Positions 1-6,761 of a stretch of 11,927 nt of DNA are shown in pieces. Source of the DNA: CALCKU01 sp964534845 (lineage in GTDB: Bacteria > Pseudomonadota > Alphaproteobacteria > Caulobacterales > Maricaulaceae); contig CAZHPV010000073.1 of NCBI GenBank assembly GCA_964534845.1, positions 1 through 11,927 on the forward strand, given 5' to 3'. The notes beneath the pieces were generated by a model. That model was not told the DNA's origin. It ran no database searches and saw nothing but the letters and a program-made list of their open reading frames with translations. Within the stretch, counting starts at the first letter, position 1. Every line of letters begins with the position of its first letter. A program made the position numbers and the translations under genes.

Positions 1-109
1 GTCTTAATGTTTTGATATTGAATAAATGATTTTAATTTTGCTAGTGGATATATAAGGCAAATCAATTTTGGGTATTAAAACCGAGTTGATATCTACCAAT
101 CTACTAACC

Positions 110-138
110 AAGGCGTTAGCATAGAAAAAAAGGCGTTA
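110..138 (+). repeat. Direct repeat AAGGCGTTA, 20-bp period
   Basis: The 9-mer AAGGCGTTA occurs at 110-118 and again at 130-138, so the copies start exactly 20 bp apart, about two helical turns. They lie 32-60 bp upstream of the oxidase start codon, and an AT-rich stretch (TATATAAG around 49-56) lies further upstream. The spacing and position fit a pair of regulator half-sites for the oxidase operon, but I know no regulator with this motif and two 9-mers can occur by chance. Confidence 0.3.
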
Positions 139-169
139 TGACAGGTGTTCAAATGTTAGGTGTGCAATA

Positions 170-1387
170 ATGGCTGTGCCGGATAGTAAACCCAAACACA
201 AAAATTACGATATTATTATTGTAGGCGGCGCCATAATGGGCGCGTCTACGGCATGGTTTTTATCAGACAATAAAGATTTCAATGGGTCTGTTTTGGTTGT
301 CGAAAAAGACCCTACTTATGAAAAGTCTTCAACCATGCATACCAATTCCTGTATGCGCCAACAATTTTCAACCGAGCTGAATGTGCGTATATCTCAGTTT
401 GCGGCGGATTTTGTGAATAATATAAGAGACTATATGGGGGGTGATGACCGTATACCTGAGCTTTCAGTAAGAAGTTTCGGCTATATGTATCTTGCCGATA
501 ATAATGAGTTTGCGGATGTCTTGCGCGAATGCCAGCAGGTTCAACTCAAGGCTGGCGCTGCGACTCAGCTTATGTCCCCGGCAGAGATCAAGGAAAAATA
601 CCCGTTTTATAATGTAGACGATATTATCTTAGGGTCGATTAATCTTTTGAATGAAGGGTACTGGGACGGAACGGCGGTTTTCGATTGGTGGCGTCGCCAG
701 TCAAGAGAGCGCGGTATTGAATATATTTCAAATGAAGTTGTGGCTATGACGAGACATTCAAACGGGACACAGATTGAAAGCGTTACTTTGAAATCTGGTG
801 AGGTTATTTCATGTGGCAAGGTTTTAAATGCGTCTGGCCCGCGTGCGGCTAGAACCGCGAAAATGGCGGGTATTGATATACCCGTAGAGCCGCGAAAACG
901 CTATTCATGGATTTTCGCAGCAGAGCAAGCACTTGATCAAGATTTGCCTCTGACAATTGATCCTTCGGGTGTTCACGTAAGAGAAAATGGCTGGGGTACC
1001 TATCAATGCGGAGCACATTCGGATATTGATCCGGCGGCGGATTATGATGATTTTGCGATGGATTTTGATATTTGGGAACAGCATGTCTGGCCCGTCCTTG
1101 CGACACGTATTCCGCAGTTCGAAGCTATCAAAGTTCAAAGCGAATGGACTGGTCATTATGCTTATAATACGTTTGATCATAATGCCGTGATGGGACCCCA
1201 TACCGAGCTGTCCAATTTCTTTTTCCTAAATGGTTTTTCGGGGCACGGATTGCAGCAATCACCGGCTATGGGGCGGGGTACAGCCGAGATGCTCATCTAT
1301 GGTGAATATAGAAGCTTGGATATGAACCCGTTTAATTATGAACGCATCCTAAATAATAATCCGATTATCGAGAACGCCGTAATTTAA
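170..1387 (+). CDS. FAD-dependent oxidoreductase, DAO/FOXRED1-like
   Basis: A 405-residue flavoprotein of the D-amino-acid-oxidase/glycine-oxidase/sarcosine-oxidase fold, predicted to oxidise an amine or amino acid to the imine or oxo acid. The dinucleotide-binding motif is at residues 17-27 (IIVGGAIMGAS form), with the ribose-binding acidic residue E45 at the end of the second strand (VLVVEKDP). The DPTY...ST and RQQFS motifs at 47-67 and the C-terminal FSGHGLQQSPAMGR block (about 356-369) are typical of the FOXRED1-like branch. The C-terminal block contacts the flavin. There is no signal peptide or membrane segment, so it is probably cytoplasmic. The start at 170 has only a weak Shine-Dalgarno (TTAGG at 156-160). 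It is first in a run of three genes, and its TAA overlaps the next ATG. The fold is secure; the substrate cannot be read from the sequence. Confidence 0.93.
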   Translation: MAVPDSKPKHKNYDIIIVGGAIMGASTAWFLSDNKDFNGSVLVVEKDPTYEKSSTMHTNSCMRQQFSTELNVRISQFAADFVNNIRDYMGGDDRIPELSVRSFGYMYLADNNEFADVLRECQQVQLKAGAATQLMSPAEIKEKYPFYNVDDIILGSINLLNEGYWDGTAVFDWWRRQSRERGIEYISNEVVAMTRHSNGTQIESVTLKSGEVISCGKVLNASGPRAARTAKMAGIDIPVEPRKRYSWIFAAEQALDQDLPLTIDPSGVHVRENGWGTYQCGAHSDIDPAADYDDFAMDFDIWEQHVWPVLATRIPQFEAIKVQSEWTGHYAYNTFDHNAVMGPHTELSNFFFLNGFSGHGLQQSPAMGRGTAEMLIYGEYRSLDMNPFNYERILNNNPIIENAVI

Positions 1388-2160
1388 TGAGATTGCCGAG
1401 CAATGAATTTTTAAAATCTTTGCGGAGAGGGAAAAAACAGATTGGGCTTTGGGTTTCTTTATCCCATTCTTTTGCAGCCGATGTCGTTGCTCAATCCGGT
1501 TATGATTGGGTAATGATCGATATGGAGCATTCGCCAAATGATTATTTTTCGGTGTTGGGGCAGTTGCAGGTTTTCGCGTCTACCAAAACCGTCCCAATTG
1601 TAAGGCCCGAATGGAATAATTCGGTTGTTGTTAAGCGCTTGCTTGACTTGGGTGCGCCGGGGCTTTTGTTTCCGATGATAAACACGGTAGATGACGCACG
1701 CAAAGCCATTGCATCCACACAATATCCGCCCAAGGGAAATCGCGGGGTATCTGCCGCTACTCGCGCGACTAAATTTGGTCGTATAAAGGGTTATGCACAG
1801 AGTGCAGAAAATGAAATCGCTGTTTTTTTACAAATCGAATCTAAACAAGGCTTATCCAACGCCATAGACATTGCCCAGCTTGAAGGTATAGATGGTATAT
1901 TTTTTGGTCCGGGGGATATTGCTGCCGATATCGGGAAAGTAGGGCAGCCAAACCATCCAGAGGTCTGGGATATTATTGACCCCATTGCAGAGGCTTTAAT
2001 TAAAAAAGGCATGCCGGTGGGCACACTTGTTGGCAGTTCTGATAAAGCTGTAAAATTGTTAAATTCTGGATATAGTTTTGTTGCATGTGGCTCGGATGTT
2101 TCACTTCTGGCAAAAAGTTCTGACGCCCTGTTGAATGATGTTAAAAACGGACTACGATGA
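1387..2160 (+). CDS. HpcH/HpaI-family class II aldolase
   Basis: A 257-residue metal-dependent aldolase of the family that cleaves 4-hydroxy-2-oxo acids (HpaI, GarL and relatives) to pyruvate or a related oxo acid plus an aldehyde. Residues that line up with the HpaI active site are visible: H48 in IDMEHSP (general base), R73 in VRPEW (oxyanion/pyruvate carboxylate), D87 in LLDLGAPG, and metal ligands E151 (QIESKQG) and D177 (FFGPGDIAADIG). The length is normal for the family. Its ATG (1387-1389) shares one base with the oxidase TAA and has no convincing ribosome-binding site of its own, which points to translational coupling. That pairing suggests the oxidase produces, or sits one step from, the 2-oxo acid that this enzyme splits. 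Citrate-lyase-like members share the fold, but the active-site set here is that of the aldolases. The exact substrate is unknown. Confidence 0.93.
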   Translation: MRLPSNEFLKSLRRGKKQIGLWVSLSHSFAADVVAQSGYDWVMIDMEHSPNDYFSVLGQLQVFASTKTVPIVRPEWNNSVVVKRLLDLGAPGLLFPMINTVDDARKAIASTQYPPKGNRGVSAATRATKFGRIKGYAQSAENEIAVFLQIESKQGLSNAIDIAQLEGIDGIFFGPGDIAADIGKVGQPNHPEVWDIIDPIAEALIKKGMPVGTLVGSSDKAVKLLNSGYSFVACGSDVSLLAKSSDALLNDVKNGLR

Positions 2161-2228
2161 CGTTATATCTCTTCCAGACGCCTGCATTTCTGAAGCCGGT
2201 CAAAACATCCAACCTAAGTGAGTTTTAA
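2157..2228 (+). CDS. Possible 23-residue coupling ORF
   Basis: A small ORF starts with ATG at 2157, overlapping the aldolase stop in an ATGA arrangement. It ends with TAA at 2226-2228, immediately followed by the ATG of the next gene at 2229. It therefore fills the intergenic gap exactly and is in frame with the downstream gene, separated from it by one stop codon. The peptide (MTLYLFQTPAFLKPV...) resembles nothing I recognise. It may be a coupling device that carries ribosomes from the aldolase to the dehydrogenase, whose own Shine-Dalgarno is weak, or it may be chance. Product function unknown. Confidence 0.3.
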   Translation: MTLYLFQTPAFLKPVKTSNLSEF

Positions 2229-3065
2229 ATGAAAAAATTAGTGTTAACCGGAGCGGCTGGCCGTCTTGGTTCTTATCTGCGAGAGCCCTTAAGTAAATTA
2301 GCGGATGAATTTATCTCTTCTGATATCGCTGAAAATGTCGGGCGGCTCTACCCAAATGAAACATATGTCAAAGCCGATCTTACAGTGCTAGACGAGATGA
2401 TGGTCTTATTGGAGGGAGCCGATATGGTCGTTCATTTCGGTGCCATCGGGGATGAAGCGCCTTTTGAGACATTGTTGGGGCCAAATTTTATTGGGGCCTA
2501 TAATGTTTGGGAGGCTGCCTATAAGAACAAACTTAAGCGTGTGGTGTATGCAAGCTCCATTCACGCCGTTGGAATGTATCCAAAAAATGAATTTATCGGC
2601 ACGGATGTACCTCACCGTCCTGATACATTTTACGGACTTGCCAAATGTTTCGCTGAAGACCTTGGCAGTCTTTACTGGGACAAGCGCGGTCTAGAAAGTG
2701 TGCATATGCGCATTTTGTCTTGCGCGCAGGTCTCCAATCCCAGAGCTATAGGTACATGGCTTTCTTATGATGATTTGATTCAGCTTGTCGAAAAATCTAT
2801 CACCACGCCGGTGACGGGGTTCAGTATTGTATATGGCGTTTCAAATAATGATCGCGCGCCGGTTGATAATTCAAATGCTAGTCATTTAGGCTATCGCCCT
2901 AAAGACAATGCAGAACAATTTTCAACCGAAATTTATACCACTAACCCACCGCTAGAGGCTCAAAACCCGGGAGATTATTGCCACGGCGGACCCTTTGCGT
3001 TTGTCGCGCTTGGCAATAGCGGTGTGGCAACTATGAAGATTATAGATGATACCAAAAAAACGTGA
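2229..3065 (+). CDS. NAD(P)-dependent SDR, uronate-dehydrogenase-like
   Basis: A 278-residue extended short-chain dehydrogenase (NAD-dependent epimerase/dehydratase family). The glycine-rich cofactor loop TGAAGRLG is at residues 7-14 and D32 follows the second strand, favouring NAD over NADP. The catalytic set is S109/S110 (YASSIHAVG), Y135 and K139 (FYGLAK). The pattern ASS-H-x-x-G...RPDTFYGLAK...ED with a following RI resembles bacterial uronate dehydrogenase, which oxidises hexuronic acids to aldarolactones. The length is close to the 265 or so residues of that enzyme. It follows the aldolase after 68 bp that contain a 23-codon ORF; its own ribosome-binding site (AGTGAG) is weak. As third gene of the run it may act on a sugar acid or hydroxyaldehyde from the same pathway. 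An epimerase or other SDR activity is possible; no substrate-specific residue decides it. Confidence 0.88.
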   Translation: MKKLVLTGAAGRLGSYLREPLSKLADEFISSDIAENVGRLYPNETYVKADLTVLDEMMVLLEGADMVVHFGAIGDEAPFETLLGPNFIGAYNVWEAAYKNKLKRVVYASSIHAVGMYPKNEFIGTDVPHRPDTFYGLAKCFAEDLGSLYWDKRGLESVHMRILSCAQVSNPRAIGTWLSYDDLIQLVEKSITTPVTGFSIVYGVSNNDRAPVDNSNASHLGYRPKDNAEQFSTEIYTTNPPLEAQNPGDYCHGGPFAFVALGNSGVATMKIIDDTKKT

Positions 3066-3113
3066 TGGCTAGGGTGAAGATAAGAATAGGATGGAAGGCG
3101 TCGCAACTCTTTA

Positions 3114-4061
3114 TCAAACCCTATCTATAACACCACTGAGACATCCTATGGCGCCTGCTGCTTTTACTAATTCATCGACCTCTACAGTGATGCACTCTAC
3201 TCCCTGTTCTTCGTAAAATGCCTGCGTGACCGGACATCCCGCCGGCATGAGTATCTTTCGCGGGGCGAGCGTAACAATATTAAACGCCTTACGCTGCTCA
3301 ACTTCCGCAAGGTCTGGTAGCCACGCTATACGGTAACCCCGGTCTAACAAAGCTTTGGCTCCGCGATGTACAAATCGTTTTGGCCACGCGATTGCCAAAT
3401 CATTGGCTACGATTCTTAACATGCCCATAAGGTGCATAGCGCCAACCGACATATCAATCCTTATGAGGTCAACATGCATTTCTGATAATATAGATTCTAA
3501 TTGATCTGCGCCTTCATCATTTGTACGGAAACCACAGCCAATAATAACCGTTTTGTTATCAAGCCACATGGCATCAGCCCCTTCAAAAGTACCGTGACCA
3601 CGAATTGAGCGAATTATCGGGATACCTATTTCGGTCAGCCGACGTGCAACCCAGCGTTCCTCACCGGCCCTTACGGTAGAAGCTGGACGCGCCAGAACGG
3701 CGCCTTCCGGTGTCATGAAAAACAAATCCGCGCAAAACATTTGATTTGGCGTTGCTGGCGTATCGGGCTTGACATAATGGATGTTCACCCCGGCCTTTTC
3801 ATAAGCCTGTGCCATAGCTTTATGCTGGTGCTGCGCGCGTTTAACATCCAGCCTATCAATCATCTGCATGTCATTGGGGTTATCAGAGGCGTTTAGCTCT
3901 TTGCCGGGTTCATGTAACAAAACCGACCTTAGCGGACCATATTCAGACTGGATGCCGCAAGAGGCCCATATCGTTCCAATTTCCTGCAGCGTGTTTTTCG
4001 TACGTGGTGACCATCCGGCCCCGCCATAAGCGGCGGCTTCAAAAGGTTCTGTGGTCGACAT
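3114..4061 (-). CDS. Amidinotransferase/DDAH-superfamily hydrolase
   Basis: A guanidino-group-modifying enzyme of the arginine deiminase/dimethylarginine dimethylaminohydrolase/amidinotransferase superfamily. Using the start at 4061 (315 residues), the pentein-fold landmarks are: NQMFCAD near 106-112, the acidic pair in GTFEGAD (E160, D163), H210 in AMHLMG, and the nucleophilic C307 in GAIGCLSG near the C-terminus. Glu/His/Cys is the catalytic set of this superfamily, so a hydrolytic or transfer reaction on arginine or a substituted guanidine is expected. An ATG two codons upstream (4067) is in frame, but GAGGA at 4068-4072 touches it; it lies 6 nt from the ATG at 4061, so the latter is preferred. 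The gene is convergent with the SDR gene (no clear terminator in the 48-bp gap) and divergent from the AGCS transporter. Whether it is a deiminase, dimethylargininase or something else is not resolved. Confidence 0.88.
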   Translation of the reverse strand: MSTTEPFEAAAYGGAGWSPRTKNTLQEIGTIWASCGIQSEYGPLRSVLLHEPGKELNASDNPNDMQMIDRLDVKRAQHQHKAMAQAYEKAGVNIHYVKPDTPATPNQMFCADLFFMTPEGAVLARPASTVRAGEERWVARRLTEIGIPIIRSIRGHGTFEGADAMWLDNKTVIIGCGFRTNDEGADQLESILSEMHVDLIRIDMSVGAMHLMGMLRIVANDLAIAWPKRFVHRGAKALLDRGYRIAWLPDLAEVEQRKAFNIVTLAPRKILMPAGCPVTQAFYEEQGVECITVEVDELVKAAGAIGCLSGVIDRV

Positions 4062-4067
4062 AATCAT

Positions 4068-4072
4068 TCCTC
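4068..4072 (-). promoter_or_regulatory. Shine-Dalgarno that decides hydrolase start
   Basis: On the minus strand GAGGA occupies 4072-4068. It is directly against the upstream ATG at 4067 but 6 nt from the in-frame ATG at 4061, which is the usual spacing. This favours the shorter protein beginning MSTTEP. Confidence 0.6.
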
Positions 4073-4098
4073 ATGCGGTTTACGCTTTCTATAAGCTA

Positions 4099-4126
4099 TT
4101 GCGAAGATGGTGAAGTTCACTATAGG
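4099..4126 (+). promoter_or_regulatory. Candidate sigma-70 promoter for AGCS gene
   Basis: TTGCGA at 4099-4104 and TATAGG at 4121-4126 are separated by 16 bp, each matching four of six bases of the -35/-10 consensus. They lie in the 101-bp divergent gap and would start transcription about 30 bp before the transporter ATG. The match is modest and unproven. Confidence 0.33.
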
Positions 4127-4162
4127 TTCTGATATTCTGATCGCAACTCATTGTGATCAATC

Positions 4163-5572
4163 ATGATCGAGGATTTGGTGACAGAAACCCTGCAAGAGTT
4201 GACAACAGGTTTTGCGCGGCTCGCATGGGGGCCATGGTTGCTGCTTTTATTGCTGGGGGGCGGAGGTTTTTTTCTAGCCTATTCCCGCTTTTTACCGTTT
4301 AGATATTTGCCCCATGCCTTTGATATATTACGTGGGCGATATGATGATCCTAATGCCAAGGGACAAATAAGCCATTTTCAAGCTTTAGCCACAGCCTTGT
4401 CGGGGACTATCGGAATGGGAAATATCAGCGGCGTTGCGCTGGCCATAGCTATTGGCGGGCCGGGCGCTATTTTCTGGATGTGGGTCACCGCGGTTTTTGG
4501 CATAGCGACAAAGTTTTTCACTTGCACACTCTCTGTACTTTATCGTTATACGGATGAGACGGGCGAGGTCCACGGCGGCCCGATGTATGTGATTAAACAC
4601 GGACTGCCTAAGAAATTTCATTTTCTCGCTTATTGGTTTGCTATCGCCGGTATGATTGGCTGTCTTCCTATGTTTGGGACGAACCAGGTTATTCAAATTA
4701 CGCGCGATGCGGTGTTTATAGGAAATGGCTGGCTGGATCCAAATGCCAATCACCTATTTTTTAATCTCACAGCCGGGCTTATCATCGCGTTCTTAACAGG
4801 CCTGATTGTCCTTGGCGGCATTCGCGGTATAGGCAATGTGGCCGCTAAAACAGTGCCGACCATGACGGTTCTTTATATCGCTATTACGCTCTTAGCCCTA
4901 ATGACGAATATATCCGAAATTCCGGGTGTTTTTGCGTTGATTATAACCGACGCTTTCACAGGAGATGCCTTGTTGGGTGGAAGCTTGCTGAGCGTTATTC
5001 AATGGGGTATTCAACGCGGCGCTTTCTCTAATGAAGCTGGCATAGGTACAGAATCGCTTGCGCACGGAGTAGCGCGCACCAATGAACCCGTACGCGAAGG
5101 GCTTGTCGCGATGTGCGGGCCGATTATTGATACTTTAATTGTCTGTACGGCAACGGCGTTGGTGATTATTCTGTCCGGCGTATGGCAGAACGGTGATGCA
5201 AACGGTGTGACTTTAACAGCAAATGCCTTTGCCAGCTTGCTCGGTCCATTAGGGCTCGTGGCGGTTTTTATTTGCGTTTTGTCTTTTGGGATTACCACCA
5301 TTTTCACCTACTCATTTTACGGCGGTCAATGCGCGCACTTTCTATTGGGCAGACAGGGCGCTCAGTTTTATCGTTGGGGTTTTGTTGGTTTAATCATCAT
5401 CTCCTCAACCCTGACATTGCAAACGGTTGTGGGATTAATTGATGGGATGTTCGCGCTGATGGCCATTCCGACAATGGTGAGCACCATCTGGCTGGCCCCG
5501 AAAGTCATGAGGGCTGCTAGTCAGTATTTTTCGAAACTTGAAACCTCTTTATCCAACGATACGCGGCCATAA
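4163..5572 (+). CDS. AGCS-family sodium:amino acid symporter
   Basis: A 469-residue inner-membrane protein of the alanine/glycine:cation symporter family (AlsT/DagA type), importing a small amino acid with sodium or protons. Family signatures are clear: GTIGMGNISGVALAIAIGGPGAIFWMW at about 81-107 and, in the middle, GIQRGAFSNEAGIGTESLAHG...NEPVREGLVAM at about 283-317. Hydrophobic spans alternate through the protein (for example 25-40, 85-115, 155-175, 205-220, 235-250, and several in the last third), as expected for about eleven helices. The ATG at 4163 has no good Shine-Dalgarno; GTG at 4178, preceded by GAGGA at 4169-4173, is an alternative start that would remove five residues. The 3' end overlaps the convergent PhyH gene by 24 bp. 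Divergence from the guanidino hydrolase suggests it imports that pathway's substrate, but AGCS substrate range cannot be read from these motifs. Confidence 0.95.
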   Translation: MIEDLVTETLQELTTGFARLAWGPWLLLLLLGGGGFFLAYSRFLPFRYLPHAFDILRGRYDDPNAKGQISHFQALATALSGTIGMGNISGVALAIAIGGPGAIFWMWVTAVFGIATKFFTCTLSVLYRYTDETGEVHGGPMYVIKHGLPKKFHFLAYWFAIAGMIGCLPMFGTNQVIQITRDAVFIGNGWLDPNANHLFFNLTAGLIIAFLTGLIVLGGIRGIGNVAAKTVPTMTVLYIAITLLALMTNISEIPGVFALIITDAFTGDALLGGSLLSVIQWGIQRGAFSNEAGIGTESLAHGVARTNEPVREGLVAMCGPIIDTLIVCTATALVIILSGVWQNGDANGVTLTANAFASLLGPLGLVAVFICVLSFGITTIFTYSFYGGQCAHFLLGRQGAQFYRWGFVGLIIISSTLTLQTVVGLIDGMFALMAIPTMVSTIWLAPKVMRAASQYFSKLETSLSNDTRP

Positions 5573-6367
5573 ATCTGAATCTATTGGGTCCCCGCTCGTA
5601 AGTTCAGGCGGAAATGTGGGCATTTCCTGCAAGCCGTCTCTTGGGTGAAATATGACATCATCACCGGCCCAGCGGCTGGTATGTGCGCGGCGGCGTGTGG
5701 CGGCGGTTTTATTGCCGGGTGCGGCGTGAACGATTAATCCGTGATGTACCGTGCAGTCGCCGGGAGAGAGTTCAAATTGTGCAATATCATATTTGTCCCG
5801 CTCGGCTTCAATATCAGGTACATCGGGTATGTTTTCTGTATATTGGCTGCTGTCACCGAAACTTACCGGACGAAATTTTTGACCCCATTTATGCGAGCCT
5901 TTAATATATTCCACCGCGCCGTTTTCTGCACTAACCTCATCTAGGGCGAGCCAAATTGTGCAAATCTGAAAGCCATTAATTGGCCAATAGGTCATATCAT
6001 GATGCCAAGGTGTTTTCGTGCTTGTTCCGGGTTCTTTAATCAACCATTGATCGAAAAATATATTGATTTTCTGTGAGCGCATCATCTGACGTGCAATATG
6101 CGCAGCAGGGGAGTTAAAAACAAAGGATCGACATATATCGTTTCTCTGCCAAATAAACGTGTCGTGAAAAAACCGACCCGTATCGCCCCGCTCAGCAGAA
6201 AGTTCTGCATGTAGATCGCCCGGCTTCGCCATGCTGACTTCCGCAGCGTCCTTCATTATATCTACCCATTCGGGAGAAAACATTTGGCGTAAGAGGACAA
6301 TGCCGTCGTCTTCAAAGGTCCGGATTTCTTGTTCGGTTATGGAGCGCGGCGGCTGTTCCGTTGTCAT
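5549..6367 (-). CDS. PhyH-family Fe(II)/2-oxoglutarate dioxygenase
   Basis: A 272-residue oxygenase of the phytanoyl-CoA dioxygenase family, which couples decarboxylation of 2-oxoglutarate to hydroxylation of a substrate. The facial triad is visible: H122 and D124 in PWHHDMTYWP (H-x-D) and distal H214 in HHGLIVHAAPGN. R225 lies 11 residues after it, where human phytanoyl-CoA hydroxylase has the arginine that holds 2-oxoglutarate. The block GFQICTIWLALDEVSAENGAVEYIKGSHKWG (about 132-162) is typical. AAAGGT lies a few bases before the ATG at 6367, supporting this start. No export signal. Bacterial members hydroxylate amino acids, ectoine, lipids or secondary metabolites, so the substrate is open. 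The location beside an amino acid importer and a guanidino hydrolase makes an amino-acid-like substrate attractive. Its last 24 bases overlap the end of the transporter gene on the other strand. Confidence 0.93.
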   Translation of the reverse strand: MTTEQPPRSITEQEIRTFEDDGIVLLRQMFSPEWVDIMKDAAEVSMAKPGDLHAELSAERGDTGRFFHDTFIWQRNDICRSFVFNSPAAHIARQMMRSQKINIFFDQWLIKEPGTSTKTPWHHDMTYWPINGFQICTIWLALDEVSAENGAVEYIKGSHKWGQKFRPVSFGDSSQYTENIPDVPDIEAERDKYDIAQFELSPGDCTVHHGLIVHAAPGNKTAATRRRAHTSRWAGDDVIFHPRDGLQEMPTFPPELTSGDPIDSDLWPRIVG

Positions 6368-6527
6368 TAAATACCTTTCGCGCCTAATATAGTTACTGAC
6401 TGCGCTACGGCTTTTTACGAGTTTCTAATAGATTTTACAACCGATAGCGGACAGATTGGGAAGATATAGCGGTCAGGCCAGACTAGGCTTATGCGACGCT
6501 AAAACCCAAAAAAATAATTAAGGAAAC

Positions 6528-6602
6528 TGGTGCCGCGAGGGAGAATTGAACTCCCGACCTCATCATTACCAATGATGCGCTCTACCACTGAGCTACCGCG
6601 GC
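6528..6602 (-). tRNA. trnT: tRNA-Thr (anticodon GGU)
   Basis: Read on the minus strand, positions 6602-6528 fold as a full tRNA. The acceptor arm GCCGCGG (6602-6596) pairs with 6538-6532, with one G-U pair. The D arm contains AGCTCAGTGGTAGAGC. The anticodon stem is CATCA/TGATG with loop TTGGTAA, so the anticodon GGT is at 6570-6568. The T arm is GGGAG-TTCAATT-CTCCC. Discriminator A is at 6531 and an encoded CCA at 6530-6528. It reads ACC/ACU threonine codons. Downstream on the same strand is a short T-rich run (about 6505-6514) without a clear hairpin. I see nothing codable in 6368-6527. Confidence 0.96.
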
Positions 6603-6614
6603 TTTTCAATGACT

Positions 6615-6654
6615 TAGAAAGTGTCAGTCAGTTCATATGTCAACTATATGTCAA
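6615..6654 (-). promoter_or_regulatory. Candidate tRNA-Thr promoter with tandem TTGACA
   Basis: On the minus strand the perfect -35 hexamer TTGACA occurs twice, at 6654-6649 and 6643-6638, within an 11-bp direct repeat (TTGACATAT). With a 17-bp spacer the inner copy leads to TTTCTA at 6620-6615, a poor -10. Initiation would be near 6608, just before the mature 5' end at 6602. The position is right for a tRNA promoter; the weak -10 leaves doubt. Confidence 0.4.
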
Positions 6655-6761
6655 TTCTGATCTTGAAACAAGCTAAGGCACTTTGAGAGCGGCGTAATAT
6701 AGGATTTTTTGCTGGGTTCAAGGTTTAATTCTGGATTAGGTTTTAAACTATAGTAAAATAG

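Noticed and set aside
4385..4753. Minus-strand ORF of 122 codons inside the AGCS gene
   Set aside because: It is antisense to highly conserved transporter motifs and its translation has no recognisable feature.
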